Assembly: GCA_009760855.2 (NCBI GenBank)
Contig: WPIO01000060.1
Location: 2,035,501 to 2,099,500 of the forward strand
DNA from: Cristatella mucedo
Taxonomy: Eukaryota > Bryozoa > Phylactolaemata > Cristatellidae
DNA length: 64,000 nucleotides
Direction: 5' to 3'
In this document: positions 44,372 to 56,571 of the stretch, in pieces
How positions within the stretch are numbered: the first letter of the stretch is position 1
Layout: each line of letters starts with the position of its first letter
The notes under the pieces: model-generated
What the model was told of the DNA's origin: nothing
Seen by the model: the letters and a program-made list of their open reading frames with translations, nothing else
Databases searched by the model: none
Translations under genes and position numbers: made by a program

Positions 44372-44545
44372 CCGCTATCACCCATTCGGTAAGGTGCTCG
44401 CTCTTTACGATATGAGGAGGTACTAATTGTTTAGCGGGCGATAGTTTATTGCCAGCTGCAAGCGGCGGTAAAAGCCGCTAAGGCTTCACTGCCGCAACAC
44501 AAACGAGGCTGTTAGAACATGTAATATTTAATAATTTATTTTATG
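44372..44545 (+). mobile_element. tRNA-derived SINE (family T), diverged
   Basis: CGGTAAGGTGCTCGCTCTTTACGA head, TTATTGCCAGCTGCAAGCGG body and GAGGCTGTTAGAACATGTAA end. The B box is lost. The 44010-44370 stretch before it shows nothing recognisable. Confidence 0.6.
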
Positions 44546-44569
44546 ATTTACTCTGCCCTTGAGTACGGC

Positions 44570-46320
44570 AGAGAAAAATCTACCTCGTCAGCTCGACGCG
44601 CCCACTCGTCTTGTCAGCGACTTAGCGGGGTCGCAGACAACGGAGATAGGTACCTGCGCGTGCATGACGGAGGGGGCGCTTCGCGCCGCCCTTACTGAGT
44701 CGCTGACGTGCCGCTAGGGATTGCATCCGGAAGCCAAGCCCGAAACCCTGGAAGCGAATTCTTCGTTTTTCTTCACGGTCTTTGTTGACTCTCTAGAAGA
44801 GCTGCTACCGTATCCTTGCGACTGTTGAATAGTGAAAAGCGCGCACAGTGTCAACCTACGATCACCCTGAGCGGCCGCGGCGTCATCCGTTGCACGTTTA
44901 AGCTCACGCACGCTTACGCCAGCTACACGCTACTTCTGGCGGACCAAGGTTAGCTTGGCGCCAGCTTCCGCGACCGCAAAGTGGTGCAGACTCAGAGCCA
45001 CTGTCAGCTAGTGTAATGGCCTGCGGCGAGTGAATTATTTTTGGATGCCAACCATTAGCCTGGTAAACGGCGGCGGGCGGGGGAATATAACCCGGAACTC
45101 GACGGCAGTGCGGCAGACTCGTTAGCACGTGAGGCGAGAATGCACCCGTCCTCTTTCCGTGAGGTCGCCTGAGATGGGCTGGTGTTTGCCGACCCGACAC
45201 TTTGAATCTCGCGCCGCTCGGAAGTCGCCTGGACACTATGCGGCGATTGACGACCGTGATCTAGGAGCGATGCCGCTCGCAGCAGCCGTCGCTCAGGCTA
45301 AGACCTATCGTCAACGAGACGGAAGGCTTTATCCGAGCGCCGGCGTCTGAGCGCGGTTCGCGGCGAAACACTCCGCTCCATCTGAATCGGCGCGATCTGG
45401 AGCACAGAGGAGGCGCGGCAACGCGACTTGCCGCCGCCGTCCGCTCGCCACTGGACGAAGCCGCGTCAGCGAAGCACGGAGCGAGCTAGGCTCGCAGGTT
45501 GGTCGCGAAGGATTTATGCGCCTCTACGGCCAATGCGCTCGGAGGCGCCGCACCTTTTACGCTTGCGGCAGCCCAGCTCCTTCTACGAGCCGTGACCCGA
45601 CGGCGCCGTCGCCATCGCGACCGCTCCGGCAAGCTCTGCGCGAGCGGCAGCTACTTTGACGCTCCGAATCTGTGTGGCGTCAGTGATGACAGAGCGGCTG
45701 TGCCGTCGAGCGCCGGACGGAGCGTCGCCGGCGGCGGACGGGCGCGCGGGCGGGCAGACGTGTCGGCAGTAAGTTCGGCAAAGTGACGAGGTGATGGATG
45801 CTCAGATATCCCATCGGCTCCTTTGCGGCGCTAGACGGTGCTAAACCTGTTTCGAATGAGCGCCGAGCGACCGAGTCCGCGGTCGCGTTCGTCGCGCCGT
45901 GCGGGCAGAGCAGCTGCCCGCACGGCGGTCCGTCGTGTACGCCGCGTCATTCGTCGGAAGCTTTTTGCGCCTCGCTCGGAGCCGCCGCTTCTCGCGCCTC
46001 GCGCCGCGCCTCGGGCCGAATCTAGAGCGTGCCAAGACGAATCAGACGAGCCGACGGCGGAAGCCGTGCGCCCGCAAGCTCGCACTCGTCCACTGCGAGA
46101 GCGCCGAGAACCAGAGAAGGCAGGAGAGCAGGCACGAGAGCGACACTCTCGGCCAACGGCGCGGCTCCACGGCAGTTCATAGGCAAAAGACCATCAATGC
46201 CTTTGCAGTCCCCACGTAGTGGAGAGATCCAAGCGAACACATAAATGACTGCTACTTGTGCTTGGTTTCTCTTCGCGGACGGGGATCGGAAGCCGATCGA
46301 CAGCTGAAGGTTCAGGGGTC
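44570..46320. promoter_or_regulatory. Large CpG-rich island downstream of cysteine-rich gene A
   Basis: Very GC- and CpG-rich, with five or more overlapping frames on both strands (for example 45831-46085 minus, 45838-46182 plus). These are arginine/alanine-rich, lack domains and contradict one another, which is typical of chance ORFs in such DNA. It may hold exons or promoters of another gene, but no exon can be called safely. Confidence 0.4.
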
Positions 46321-46324
46321 GCCT

Positions 46325-47413
46325 CTACGGTGCGAGAGCGGCAGTCGGAGCAACGGCGAGACTGGCGGCGACGACGGCCAAGGCGGTGATGAGCGCTGAC
46401 GAGCGCCCCGCGCCGGGCACAGCGCCCGACCGCGACAGCCTCAGGGAGCTCGCACTCGGGCAATAGCTTTGGTTCCGTCCTCCTGCGACGTGGACGAGCG
46501 TCCGATTGTCGCTCGGCGACCGCAACGGCAAAGCGACGCCGCGCAGCAGCGAGACGGGCAGAGTCTTGGACTTCTTCGGTAGCGCGATCACCACGTCGGC
46601 GCCGACGAGCGTGTCGTCGGTGCACGAGCTTCGCGTCGACAGAGTGGCCGCGAGCAAGTAGTAGGCACCGCTCTCCAGCTTCCGGTACGGGCAGCCGAAG
46701 CGGGCCGACGAGCGGAGAAAGAAGTGGTCAGTGAACCAGCTCGTGTTCAGAGCGCCGCTCGCTGTCCACTTGACGGCGCACACGATGCGAGCCTTGACAC
46801 GCAGAATACTCTCGGTGAATCGACATCTGGTCACCTGGCTTGAATCGGTCGTGCAGTTGTTGTCGGCGTCGACGCCGGTGACCGGGCAGCTGTAGCGAAA
46901 CTGCTCGCAGTCGAGGTAGCACACCTGGCAGCAGTGGTGCGCGGCGTACGTCTCGTTCACGCTGAGCACCTGCACGTGTAAGATGAACTCGGACAGGTTG
47001 GCGTACTTGGCGACGATCCTGTCCTCCAGTGTCATAGCCGTGTAGCGCTTTCGCAAGTTCTCGGAGCCCAGGTCGCCGTACAGCACGTTCTGCGCGTTGC
47101 CCTGGTCGACGATCGTCTTGTAGTTGTACTCGCCCTCGATCTCGCAAATGGTCTCCGCTTGGGCGTGCGAGTAGCTGTGCGGCGTCGGCGCGCGGCAATA
47201 GGACACGAGGGCGCCGACCGGACGCAGCCAGTGGCCGCCGCAGCAGCACCAGGCCAAGAAAACCGCCCGCAGCAGAAGCAGCGGTGGCGGCGCGTAGCTG
47301 AGGCGGCGGCGGCTGCTGATAAACGGACGGTGAGAAAGTGCCAGCACGCAGCGGCCCGTGCGCATCCTTGCCCGATCCGTTCCGCTAGTGAAGGCTTTGC
47401 TCTCTTCCTCCAT
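46325..47413 (-). CDS. Secreted cysteine-rich protein A, probably GPI-anchored, 362 aa
   Basis: A single-exon frame with ATG at 47413; an alternative in-frame ATG at 47365 would shorten the unusually long N-terminus. A hydrophobic core at residues 44-60 (PLLLLRAVFLAWCCC) is followed by the mature part, which starts near VSYC. Cysteines shared with protein B are at about 73, 90, 161, 162, 165, 169, 176, 187, 197, 212, 241 and 318, with the signatures CCQVC, LVGAD and CPS. There are six N-glycosylation sequons. The end has a small linker and then a hydrophobic alanine/valine-rich tail (residues 340-362) without basic residues after it, which is how GPI-attachment signals look. The twelve cysteines suggest six disulfides. 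I do not recognise the family; a netrin- or TIMP-like fold is only a thought. No AATAAA was seen just downstream. Confidence 0.7.
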   Translation of the reverse strand: MEEESKAFTSGTDRARMRTGRCVLALSHRPFISSRRRLSYAPPPLLLLRAVFLAWCCCGGHWLRPVGALVSYCRAPTPHSYSHAQAETICEIEGEYNYKTIVDQGNAQNVLYGDLGSENLRKRYTAMTLEDRIVAKYANLSEFILHVQVLSVNETYAAHHCCQVCYLDCEQFRYSCPVTGVDADNNCTTDSSQVTRCRFTESILRVKARIVCAVKWTASGALNTSWFTDHFFLRSSARFGCPYRKLESGAYYLLAATLSTRSSCTDDTLVGADVVIALPKKSKTLPVSLLRGVALPLRSPSDNRTLVHVAGGRNQSYCPSASSLRLSRSGAVPGAGRSSALITALAVVAASLAVAPTAALAP

Positions 47414-47770
47414 TTCACACGGCGAGAGGTAAGCCGCTGGAGACAGCGAGCTTCGGCCAATTCGGCAGGCAGCAGCCGCTGTCTATCTGCTCACTTGTCC
47501 TTTGAATCAACTATGCGACGAAGCGTATCAGTGCGCTCGCATTTTGTTCATCGCATGTATGCACAAGCTATCTGCAGCCAGGCTCTCGTGCCGGTATTGA
47601 AGTGCAGGTCGGCGATCCCATCCGGTGCTGTTATCGCCACGTAGTTACAGCCCTCGGCGGGCAACGCTTACCCTCTCAGCCAAGAGCTTGCAGCCGAACA
47701 ACTGTAGAATGCGGTAATATCTTCCTGGGATTCAATCCCGGATTCAGTGCCCCTCACCCGCTGGCACTCA

Positions 47771-47788
47771 GTCTCTCTCGCTCTCTCG

Positions 47789-47873
<85 letters not shown>

Positions 47874-47904
47874 GCTCTCTCTGTCTCTCTCTCTTTCTCT
47901 CTCC
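47771..47904. repeat. (CT)n microsatellite upstream of gene A
   Basis: About 134 bases of CT with occasional CG and TG variants, 360 bases upstream of the gene A start; it reads as (GA)n on the gene strand. Frames through it are artefacts. Confidence 0.95.
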
Positions 47905-48416
47905 CACGGGCTCCGGTTGCACTCGTGGGAAATCGCACTAACATGGCAGCTAACTTTCTCGCACTAAATAAAGAGTGACGAGGCTGAGGGAACAGCTGCG
48001 GGCAAACTTAGCTTCGCTCAGAAATCCGATGACCCTAGCTCCCAGAATTGGCACAGCAAAGCATCTCGCACATTCAGGCAATGCATTGCACGCAATCTAT
48101 GTGACCTCTTACGAAGACGAGCTTTGGCGAAGCTCGGACCCTATTCACGACACTGCCACTCCACTCAGATACCGGCAACGCGGCCGCCGGATCTCAGACC
48201 GGCAATGAGGGGAATGCACTGAGCGACCCTGTGCGTCCGTTCACTCCCGGACTATATCAGGCGCTCGCACGTTGCCCCTCCACAAGCGTGCTGAAATCTG
48301 CTCAGAGTCATCAGCCGCTACGGAAACTGGGCTGCTGTTAAATTAGCTGCCATTTAAAGAGAGTCCAAAGTAGCGCTAACGACCGACCTGTACCTCGAGT
48401 GAGCGTAGGCTAGGAG

Positions 48417-48702
<286 letters not shown>

Positions 48703-48904
48703 ACGCCACTTGCTTTTACTCCTTCTGCGGCTACGTGCTGTGTCGGAACGCAATGAACGGAGCGCCAGAGTAACTTATAAGTAGCAGCTCTTGTTGCTTT
48801 AGAAAAAACTCTCCCACTCCCCTTATTGCGTGCATCGACGACGGCAGCAAAGACGGCACTGCGACCAGCATTTTCGTCCAACTTGGACTTGGGTGGTGCA
48901 CAGG

Positions 48905-50460
48905 TCAAGGTTTTTGGATCTACTCCAACATCAGCCTATGATTATTCACATCTTAAGTCAATGCATTAACAGGGTTTTTACAATGGCGTTTCGATGACGG
49001 CACACAAACATCTGACATGATTTATTCTTCGCGCTCAAAGCTGTACAATCATATATCTCTTCCTCATGGCGCCGCAGCTAGCTCTAAGATGGAGTCTATG
49101 ATGTCGTCATCAGCCGCGTATCTTATCTCAGGAATGCTTTTACCGCTTTCTCTCGCCTCTCAAAACTTCTTGAAGCCTGAGAAATAAAATAGCAGCTCTG
49201 CTATGCCGACTTTATGGCGGGCCGTAAAGCATGTATTGCAGACGCAGCTTGTGGCTTCGTTTTGTCCGAGCCAAACTAGGCTGCAACCGCAGCACTTGTC
49301 ACTAGTCTAGCCTCAGCCGAAGGTGAAATGGAAACCGGCGACGATTAAACCTTGTTTCGCAGCTTGTGACTTTCAAATTCTCTCACTTACGCCCTAAGCA
49401 GCCGAACGCGGCCGCGACAAAGATGGCGCACGATTCAGCATAGCTAGTCCGTATCCATCGGCCACCGAATTCTACTCGACGGTGCCGGAGGTTTGCGGGC
49501 GGTTAAAAGCGGTCAAGACAAACGTCACTGCCTCTGTGGCCTAGAGCTCGAATCAGCTCGAAAGTCAAGGCCAACTTGAGGAACTCAGATGACTGCCCAT
49601 CTATTGGCGCCTGCTTTCACGCGGCCTCGGGTGGAGATCAGCTCACAATCGATTCCCTAGCTGCTACAATTCAAGAACGGCGAATAACTAATACCTGTCG
49701 TTATGTGGCTGAGGGAGCTCGCGGCCGCCGCTTCACCGGATCCTACGACGAAGCGCAACGTTTCGAACGAGAAACGATGGCTTTAGTCGCCGGATAAAAA
49801 GTTAGCCGGCTCACTGCGCCTCCTAACGTTCTACTCCACTCAGGACTCGGCCAAGGTCGGGCGCGAAAAGCTCCTCGATCCTCGACAATTAGTGCATTTT
49901 CGATAATCCGTGGCTTTCGCTTGGCTACTCACCCGGAAAGGCACTTTAGCCCTCTGTAAAACGCTAGCTTGTATTTTGTTTTACCTGCTCTCGCTGCGAC
50001 TCCTGGTTTAACTCTTGAAACTCTTCAGGAGAGCTGCAAGCTCTATCGCAAAATACACGCATACCGAATGGCTATGTTTAAGATTCAAAAGGAAGTGTGC
50101 CTGACCCAGGGTTTTTTTGAGCGTCTGAAGCTGCACGATAACCTTTCGATCCTGCTTGGCAAGTCCGCACGGTACTGGATAAGAGTTAGCTCTATCGCAA
50201 CACTGAAAAATACTAGTACCTCCTTTCAAAGGCAGTCTACCCGCTGCACTGAACGTGCACGCTCGATGCTCCAGCCTGCATTAGCAGCCTCAGAAGCCTC
50301 ATTCGGAAAAATTGGTCAGCCTTCTTTGGACCCCTGCGATCCCATCCAATGCAGCATGTTCGGGCCTACAGGCGTTCCTCTATTGTTCTTTATCCACAGA
50401 TCCCGCATAATACAGAGCTGTACAATATAGGCTAGTATACAGCCCCCAAAATATACTATG
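48905..50460. other. GC-richer unassigned region
   Basis: A patch of higher GC at 49200-49860 and a 153-codon frame at 49969-50430 that opens on TTG and has no recognisable domain. The frame is unusually long for the local composition, so an exon cannot be excluded, but I have no supporting feature. Confidence 0.3.
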
Positions 50461-50471
50461 GCTGCTTAACA

Positions 50472-50705
50472 TCAACATTTTGCATAACTCATAGTCTCTA
50501 AACTATAGGGCCCAGTCGCGTGCGGGCTGACTAGGGATGACCGGCGTCCGGCTCCGCACTCTTTCTGCGATATGCGGGGTGCGAAGTCATGTAGTCTGCC
50601 GGTGCTGCTCATCACGGGCCCGAAGAAGGACCTGATGAGGAGGTAGAGCCAGACGAGGAGAACGCATCCGATTTCGACCGCATTGAGATCGGCCTGAACC
50701 TGCAT
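50472..50705 (-). CDS. Possible coding segment with a membrane helix
   Basis: A 77-codon ATG frame on the minus strand. Residues 1-10 (MQVQADLNAV) are followed by a strongly hydrophobic stretch (GCVLLVWLYLLIRSFFGPV, residues 13-31), a plausible transmembrane helix, and a polar tail. The open frame extends upstream of the ATG for seven codons (LKKDLASVV...), and that extension plus QVQADLNAVEI resembles LAALAHTQVHADLDAVEV on the plus strand at about 53216-53270. Such protein-level similarity between two places suggests a real exon or a repeated coding segment. A LINE-B insertion begins only 30 bases away. Family unknown. Confidence 0.35.
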   Translation of the reverse strand: MQVQADLNAVEIGCVLLVWLYLLIRSFFGPVMSSTGRLHDFAPRISQKECGAGRRSSLVSPHATGPYSLETMSYAKC

Positions 50706-50732
50706 ATGGACGACGGAGGCGAGGTCCTTTTT

Positions 50733-52265
50733 TAATTATCGCCCAGTTTTCCTTCTTCCTTTCTTGGCAAAGATTCTTGAAAAATCTTTGCTAACCAGCT
50801 GGTTGAACATATTGAAAATAATTAAAAGTCAGAAACCTTTCAATCGAGGTTAAAGAGGCAGCACTCCACTAAAACTGCTCTCCTCCGTGTTGAAAATGAC
50901 ACTCTACGTAGCACTGATGACGGAAATTTCCCTACCCTAGCTCTGCTAGATCTGTCAGCTACTTTCAACACCATTGATCACGATGTTCTACTTGAAAGAT
51001 TGAGAACAACGATCAGTCTGGTAGACAATGCACTGGCGTGGTTTAAGTAGTACTTGTCTGATTGTGATTAATCCATGTCGTGTTGGGATCAGATCTCAGA
51101 CACGAGACGGGTCACATGTGGAGTCCCTAAAGGGTCTGTATTTGGTCCCTTGCTGTTCTCCATTTATGCTCAACCTCTAGGAAAGGTTATTAAGGCCCAT
51201 AGAATAGGATATCCGTTCTATGCTGAGAATATTCAGCTTTATTTCTCGTTTAAACCATCGGAATCTGCTGCAGCAACTGAGAAACTGAATGCTTGCCTTG
51301 CTGACATTCGATCCTAGATGTCAGAAAAATTCTTGAAACTAAATGAAGATAAAACCAAGCTGCTGCTCATAGGACACCTTAAGCGTGCGGATGGATTAAA
51401 AGGCTTCGCTCTTCTAATAGGTGATGCTGTTGTGTGACAATCATTACATGCTCAAAGTGTAGGTGTCGTTATCGAAAAATACCTCAATTTTGAAAGCTTC
51501 ATTGAGAAGACTGCTTCTACAGCTAGCCATCACATCTGATCCCTATCCAAGATTAGGAGCTGTCTTCCACAGTGGCTTGCAAAAAATATAACTAGCTACT
51601 TAGTTCTGTCTCGCCTTGCTTGTTGTAAATCCCGTTTGGCTGGGCTAACAAAGAAAGCAACTAGGCCACTGCAGCTGCTGATGAATATGGCTGCAAGGCT
51701 AGTCTATAAGTCCCAGAGGTTTGAGCACGTGTCTCCTTTGCTAAAAGAGCTAGGATTGATGGTGGTTGAGCAACGGATACAGAGCGAGGTTCTTATGCTG
51801 ACCCACAAGGCCCGCCACGGCTTGGCTCTTTCGTAACTAGCTGAACTGCAGCACCAGTTTCAACCTATTCGCACCCTCAGGTCCTGTGTGGAAAATAAAT
51901 TAGCTTTTTTATTTTTCCGCTTAAAGACCGTTGGCGACAAAAACGTTCGCTGTGCAGGTCCTAGACTGTGTAACTCGCTACCACAATTCTTATGCAACGA
52001 CAACTACTCTCCTGCTGCCGACTATGACTCATACTTTGCAGCAGTCCTGGGCAGCTACTTTCCATGCTACTCACTACCTCAACTGCTCTCCTGATTCTGT
52101 TATGGTTCCCACTTTCTCTTTGTTGCATGAGACGAAGTCTGTTGGCCACCGAATGCACACCAAAACCCGCTTAGGCTGTGAGAGCGCTCTACAAAACCTT
52201 CCTGAGCAACACCCACGCGGTCTTTGTGGCTTTGTGGAGTTACAGCTGGAGATACATTGCATTAA
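50733..52265 (+). mobile_element. LINE-B, longest copy in the window
   Basis: Starts at NYRPVFLLPFLAKILEK (50739-50790) and continues with LALLDLSATFNTIDHDVL (about 50935-50990), VPKGSVFGPLLFSIYAQPL (51123-51180) and a mutated catalytic box (FYAENIQLYFSF, about 51210-51250) in place of FYADDTQLY. The LGVVIEKYLNFESFIEKT-like region and the C-terminal region (ARLVYKSQRFEHVSPLLKEL and on) follow, with a 3' end at about 52265. Several stops and the D-D to E-N change make it inactive. Confidence 0.85.
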
Positions 52266-52586
52266 TTTACCTGCTCCAGACGGCGCCAGACGTCCTGGTG
52301 CTCCAGCACTGCCTGCCAGGACGTCCAGTCGGAATGAACGAAGGAAAAACATAGGCTGAAATAGCTGTACCGCGGCGCCCGCGTTGAATTTTTGTAGCGG
52401 CTTTTACGCTTGCACTGAGCTGTGGGCATTATACGTGCATAAGCTGCACAATACATGAACCGATCGGAGAAATCGCATCGTACAGAACAATACGAGCCAC
52501 CCAGCAAGCGTCTAGAGACAACCTTCAAGTCCAGTAGACCCCATTGGTATGGTGGCTTTCGGAGAGGCTACAGGCTCAAGATAAGC

Positions 52587-52587
<1 letters not shown>
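52266..52587. other. Unassigned stretch between LINE-B and a (CT)n tract
   Basis: Overlapping frames on both strands (52262-52528 minus, 52455-52658 plus). The plus frame opens on ATG and begins MNRSEKSHRTEQYEPPSKRL, but it runs into the CT repeat. Not enough to call a gene. Confidence 0.25.
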
Positions 52588-52642
<55 letters not shown>

Positions 52643-52647
52643 CGCTC
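52588..52647. repeat. (CT)n microsatellite
   Basis: About 60 bases of pure CT. Confidence 0.95.
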
Positions 52648-52854
52648 AGGTGTGCTGAGTGCCCAATCTACAGTGGGCAGGGAGAGCTACCTGGGTTCGT
52701 TGTTAACATTTTAGGAAAAAGTGTTGCCACCACTGCCGCTCGGCCACGGTTTGCCGTCGTTTAGCAAAATTCAGGAGCTGATTTACAAAGATGAGCACTT
52801 TTCTTGGAATTTTCTAAGCAGAGTACCGTGGAAAGGTTTTGCAGCCAAACGAAG

Positions 52855-52950
52855 AGACCTATTCGAAGCCGAGCCACGATACCTATTTGAACCTATTCGA
52901 ACACCTATATGAACCTATTCGAAGCCTATTCACCCGAGCCACGATTCGCA
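52855..52950. repeat. Cluster of CCTATTCGAA-type motifs
   Basis: CCTATTCGAA or one-base variants occur about five times in 90 bases, and GAGCCACGAT occurs twice (about 52872 and 52936). This is an imperfect tandem array around TTCGAA palindromes. Confidence 0.6.
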
Positions 52951-53149
52951 CAGGCGGGCAGGCTCTTTTCCCGCACAAAAGGACTCTTGAGCGCTCTTCG
53001 ATGCATGGCGGTCACCAAGCGATGGCGAGACAGTAAAGTCGTGCGTCGATGTAGCGCTCCATTCGACATCGACTCGCCAGCTACTCCGGCATAGTGGTTA
53101 TTTATACTTATTTAAAAAAAACTGCAAGCTGTTGTGTAAGCAAACTCCG

Positions 53150-53371
53150 ATTCAGCGTGAGAAGAAGCAGAAGCTGAGTTCGAGACATCTCCGGAAGAGT
53201 GCCGGTGGTACCTTGCTCGCTGCCCTCGCCCACACGCAGGTCCACGCCGACCTCGATGCGGTCGAGGTCTCTGAAAAAGCTTATAACATCCACATATTGT
53301 TGATTGTTGGGGTCGTACTATACGCCCCCGCCCCGGCGTTGGACAGCTCTATATTGCACAAGTGCTATTAA
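53150..53371 (+). CDS. Possible coding segment related to 50472-50705
   Basis: A plus-strand frame without its own ATG reads GGTLLAALAHTQVHADLDAVEV and then a hydrophobic stretch (IHILLIVGVVLYAPAPAL). The order of a conserved QVxADLxAVE motif followed by a hydrophobic helix is the same as at 50705-50472 (minus). Whether these are exons of a small membrane protein or two copies of an unknown repeat is open. Confidence 0.25.
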   Translation: MQREKKQKLSSRHLRKSAGGTLLAALAHTQVHADLDAVEVSEKAYNIHILLIVGVVLYAPAPALDSSILHKCY

Positions 53372-54735
53372 AGCATGATAACTCTTCCCAGAAGCTTCTT
53401 TTTAAACGACGACCACTTAAGATGGGCGAATCCCGCTGGAAGGAAAGAAGCTGGGCCGCCGACAGGTTTCCTCTCCGACGGCCGGCTTACGTCGCTTCTT
53501 CTGATGGAATGGCTAACGTCCCCGTGGAGGAACTCCTTGCAGCCGCTTGATGAAGGATGGCTGCCTGTAGAGGATTTCTTGGCGCATCATAGCAGTTATT
53601 TCACGTTTTCAGCTGTGCCTAGAGTCCCTCTATAAATCTAGCCTAAGCTACGGCCTGATTGCAGCAAGCTACCTGAGCCGCCGTAATCAGGTACTTCGAT
53701 CGGTGAACTCGCTTCTTGCTGACCGGAGGAAGGGATTTTGCTCCCCAGCCAGTCAGTCATATGCAGCAAAGTATGCGAATCGTTTTTTCATCAGCTCCGC
53801 TCACACACTGTGAAGCCTGATGCTGCGATCGTGCAGCGAAGTCGAGACACTCGAGCAACGCTCCTCTAGGCGTTAGCGACCGGCTGAAGTGGGGGGCTGC
53901 AATTGCTTTCCGGAAATTCGGCTGGCGGCGGCAGCTAGCTGACATCTGACACACCTACCTGCCTGCCGCACACTCACCAAATGACGGGTCACCGAACACC
54001 GAAGTTACGTCCCATTCTGATCTGGTCGAATCGCTTGGCATTCTAGGTCAGTCGTGCACGGGGCTCGCCCTGCATCGACCTTTTATCGCGGGCTTGAGAA
54101 GTCCAGCGGGCATTTTGGATTTCCCGCTGCAGCAGCGCTCAGAGGAGGAGCGAACGCCCCTGAGGCTGTTGTGTCTCTCTTTACATGGTCGGTAGGTGAA
54201 TAGGCTAGTTCTTGTTTTCTTTTTGCTTTCACAAGCAGCCGTACCAACTTGCTTCGGGAGTTTTCTGCTGCCGGCCTTCCCTGGATACTGCAAAGTATCT
54301 TGGTGGCCGATTGATCAGGTCACCAAAAACGAAGACGCCGTGCTGAGCCGGCGCTGCTATGCGATGCTGGATAGGTACGGTCAGCTGTGACAGCCATTCA
54401 AGTCAAATTGGCTCACTATATTTCTGAGAGATGATGAGAGTGCCTCCGAGATTTGTCGCTCTCTGCCAACGTACGATGTATACCCACTCCTTGAGAATTG
54501 ATAGAAATAGTAACAATGTGCTCTTATGGCTCTTTGAGAGACCAAACCATCTGCCTAAGCATTTTAAATGTGGACAGCAAACCTGATCAGCTCAGCTGAT
54601 GCCAGCCATAAAATTATCTGCTGAAGAACACAAAGAATAATAAAATTTATATTAATACAATATGTCTCTTTATAGAACATTATGAAAAAAATAATCTCTA
54701 TCTAGGCACTATGCGATTCGCTGCAGAAGAATCAA
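53372..54735. other. GC-richer unassigned region
   Basis: Short frames on both strands; none shows a domain. No repeats recognised. Confidence 0.3.
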
Positions 54736-54739
54736 TAAA

Positions 54740-54930
54740 AAGTAATAAAAAATACCTGTTGATTTACCAATCTCTTTTATATAGCAGCAGAAGATCCTTA
54801 AGAGCTATTACCACCACTTGCAGTGGCAACAAAGGATCGCTCACCACAGAATTTGAAACCAGAACCTGGGGTCCAACAGCTCGAAAGCAACCAGCTTACC
54901 TAGTGGGCCATCAATATGCATTGTGTTATT
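54740..54930 (-). mobile_element. tRNA-derived SINE (family T), minus strand
   Basis: Reading the minus strand: a GATGGCCCACTAGGTAAGC head, a diverged B box (GGTTTCAAATTC), a TTTGTTGCCACTGCAAGTGG body and an A/T-rich tail at the low-coordinate end. Confidence 0.65.
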
Positions 54931-56410
54931 GACCTATATGATATCAAGCCTGCAAAAGCTAAAAACCACCACGATTACGTTAGCATGCAATTGAAATATG
55001 ACGATCTTACTCATTGCCACTGGTTAGTGTGACCTCTGACCGATTACATGCAGTGAATTGTATTAAAGAACTGAGTGATTGCTGTCACCTCCACTGTATG
55101 CATCTGCTGTCGTCTGCTTTGGCGAATGCTGCCATTACCTTTCCGGCTTGCCCTCTGCCAATCAGCCAAGTACACGTCTGTAGACATGATCTTTTTGTGC
55201 ATATTTCGGGCATCTGACTCCGGACTCACGGAGCACTCAGCAGCAGCGTCTCAGCTGCTGCCGCCTGACCTCGGAATAGCGAAACGAGTGGCTGCCTCGT
55301 GGGTCGACCAAGAGTCGACAGTAAACATAGTGGTGCCGAGCGCCGGCGACAGATTCAACTCTGCAGAGATTAACGAAATGGCGTCACCAGTGTACGAAAT
55401 TCTAGTAAAACATCGTCGTTAATTTTCATTCGTCACGAGCGCGATACCACCCTTAAAGCTAGCTGCTTGAAACTCGCATTGTGTACACTCGAAAAGATAT
55501 CTCCCGGCGTGTGCCTTCAAGATATCGATTGTGATGCGTCAAGAAATCGTGCAATTGCTTAGTGCATGCTTCAGTGTGAAAGTCGATTCGCTGCCCTATG
55601 CCGAGCCAACAGTTAAAACACCCCGGTTGTCTTATCTGCAACCGGGCGCTTTGGCAGCCTTCCGCAGCAACAGCAGTTCGATGTAGCTCGCCTTGTCTAC
55701 TGTGTGCCATCTTACTTGCCGTGAGCTCTTGTGGCAGTCAGCGTGCTTTATTTCCCTTCGACAGGGAATTACGGAGGCTTTTGGTGACATCGCCGGCAGG
55801 CGAAGAGTCCTAGTGAACTCTCGTGAGTGAGAAGATGGGGACAGTTGCAGCTGGCTGGGTCCACTGGCCGTATCCAGGCTACTAACCTTTTCCGGCGGTC
55901 ACCTCCAGGCGACTTCCGCCACATAGCAGTGAATATATTCACGAGCTTACATGCTTTTTTGGGATAGCATTGGTCGGCATGGCCACTAGCCTAAGCGCCG
56001 CTTCCTAGAATTTGCAGTAAAAGGCCTTGCTGTCCAATCGATTGCAGATAAGCGTGGGCAGCTGTTCCAAGGCACAGCATAAAGTAGCTTGACCGCTCAG
56101 AGAGCACCTCTGGCGTCAAACCCCATTGCTTGTAGCAATGCATTACTGCCTACGATGACGACGCTTTAGCATGGAAATTGCAGCGAGTTTAGACTAATCG
56201 AACTTGAATACTCGCTGAGATGGCCTTCGCATATAGCAAGCGATGGAGATAGTGAATTATGGAATGTATTAGAGCGAGGGCGATAGATATAGTGAAGGGC
56301 TGCACGCAGATATGAAATGTAAATATAGACAGTGTGAGAGATGTATCTGTACGTGAAGATAGATTGTATCAATACCTACATTTACGAGATATATGCACCG
56401 GCATCTATCG
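54931..56410. other. Unassigned region
   Basis: No gene recognised. A 115-codon frame (55075-55422, plus) opens on ATT rather than ATG and overlaps other frames; no domain. The 56165-56380 stretch is rich in GATAT/AGATA-type short repeats. Confidence 0.3.
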
Positions 56411-56414
56411 CCAA

Positions 56415-56419
56415 CTCTT

Positions 56420-56457
<38 letters not shown>

Positions 56458-56540
56458 CCTCTCTCTCTCTCCCTTTCGTTCTAGTTATAAAAATGCTTAG
56501 GTACGCTGAAAGATAGAGAGAAAGGGAGAGAGTCATGAAA

Positions 56541-56571
<31 letters not shown>

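Noticed and set aside
45831-46244. Several arginine/alanine-rich frames of 70-115 codons on both strands
   Set aside because: They overlap one another in all phases, are compositionally biased, and lack any conserved motif or paralogue.
46728-47249. 173-codon frame opposite in phase to gene A
   Set aside because: It is a shadow in another phase of the cysteine-rich gene A, which has a paralogue and a signal peptide; the shadow has neither.
49969-50430. 153-codon frame
   Set aside because: It opens on TTG, has no recognisable domain and no homologue in the window; kept only as an unassigned region.
55075-55422. 115-codon frame
   Set aside because: It opens on ATT, overlaps other frames, and shows no domain or membrane topology that makes sense.
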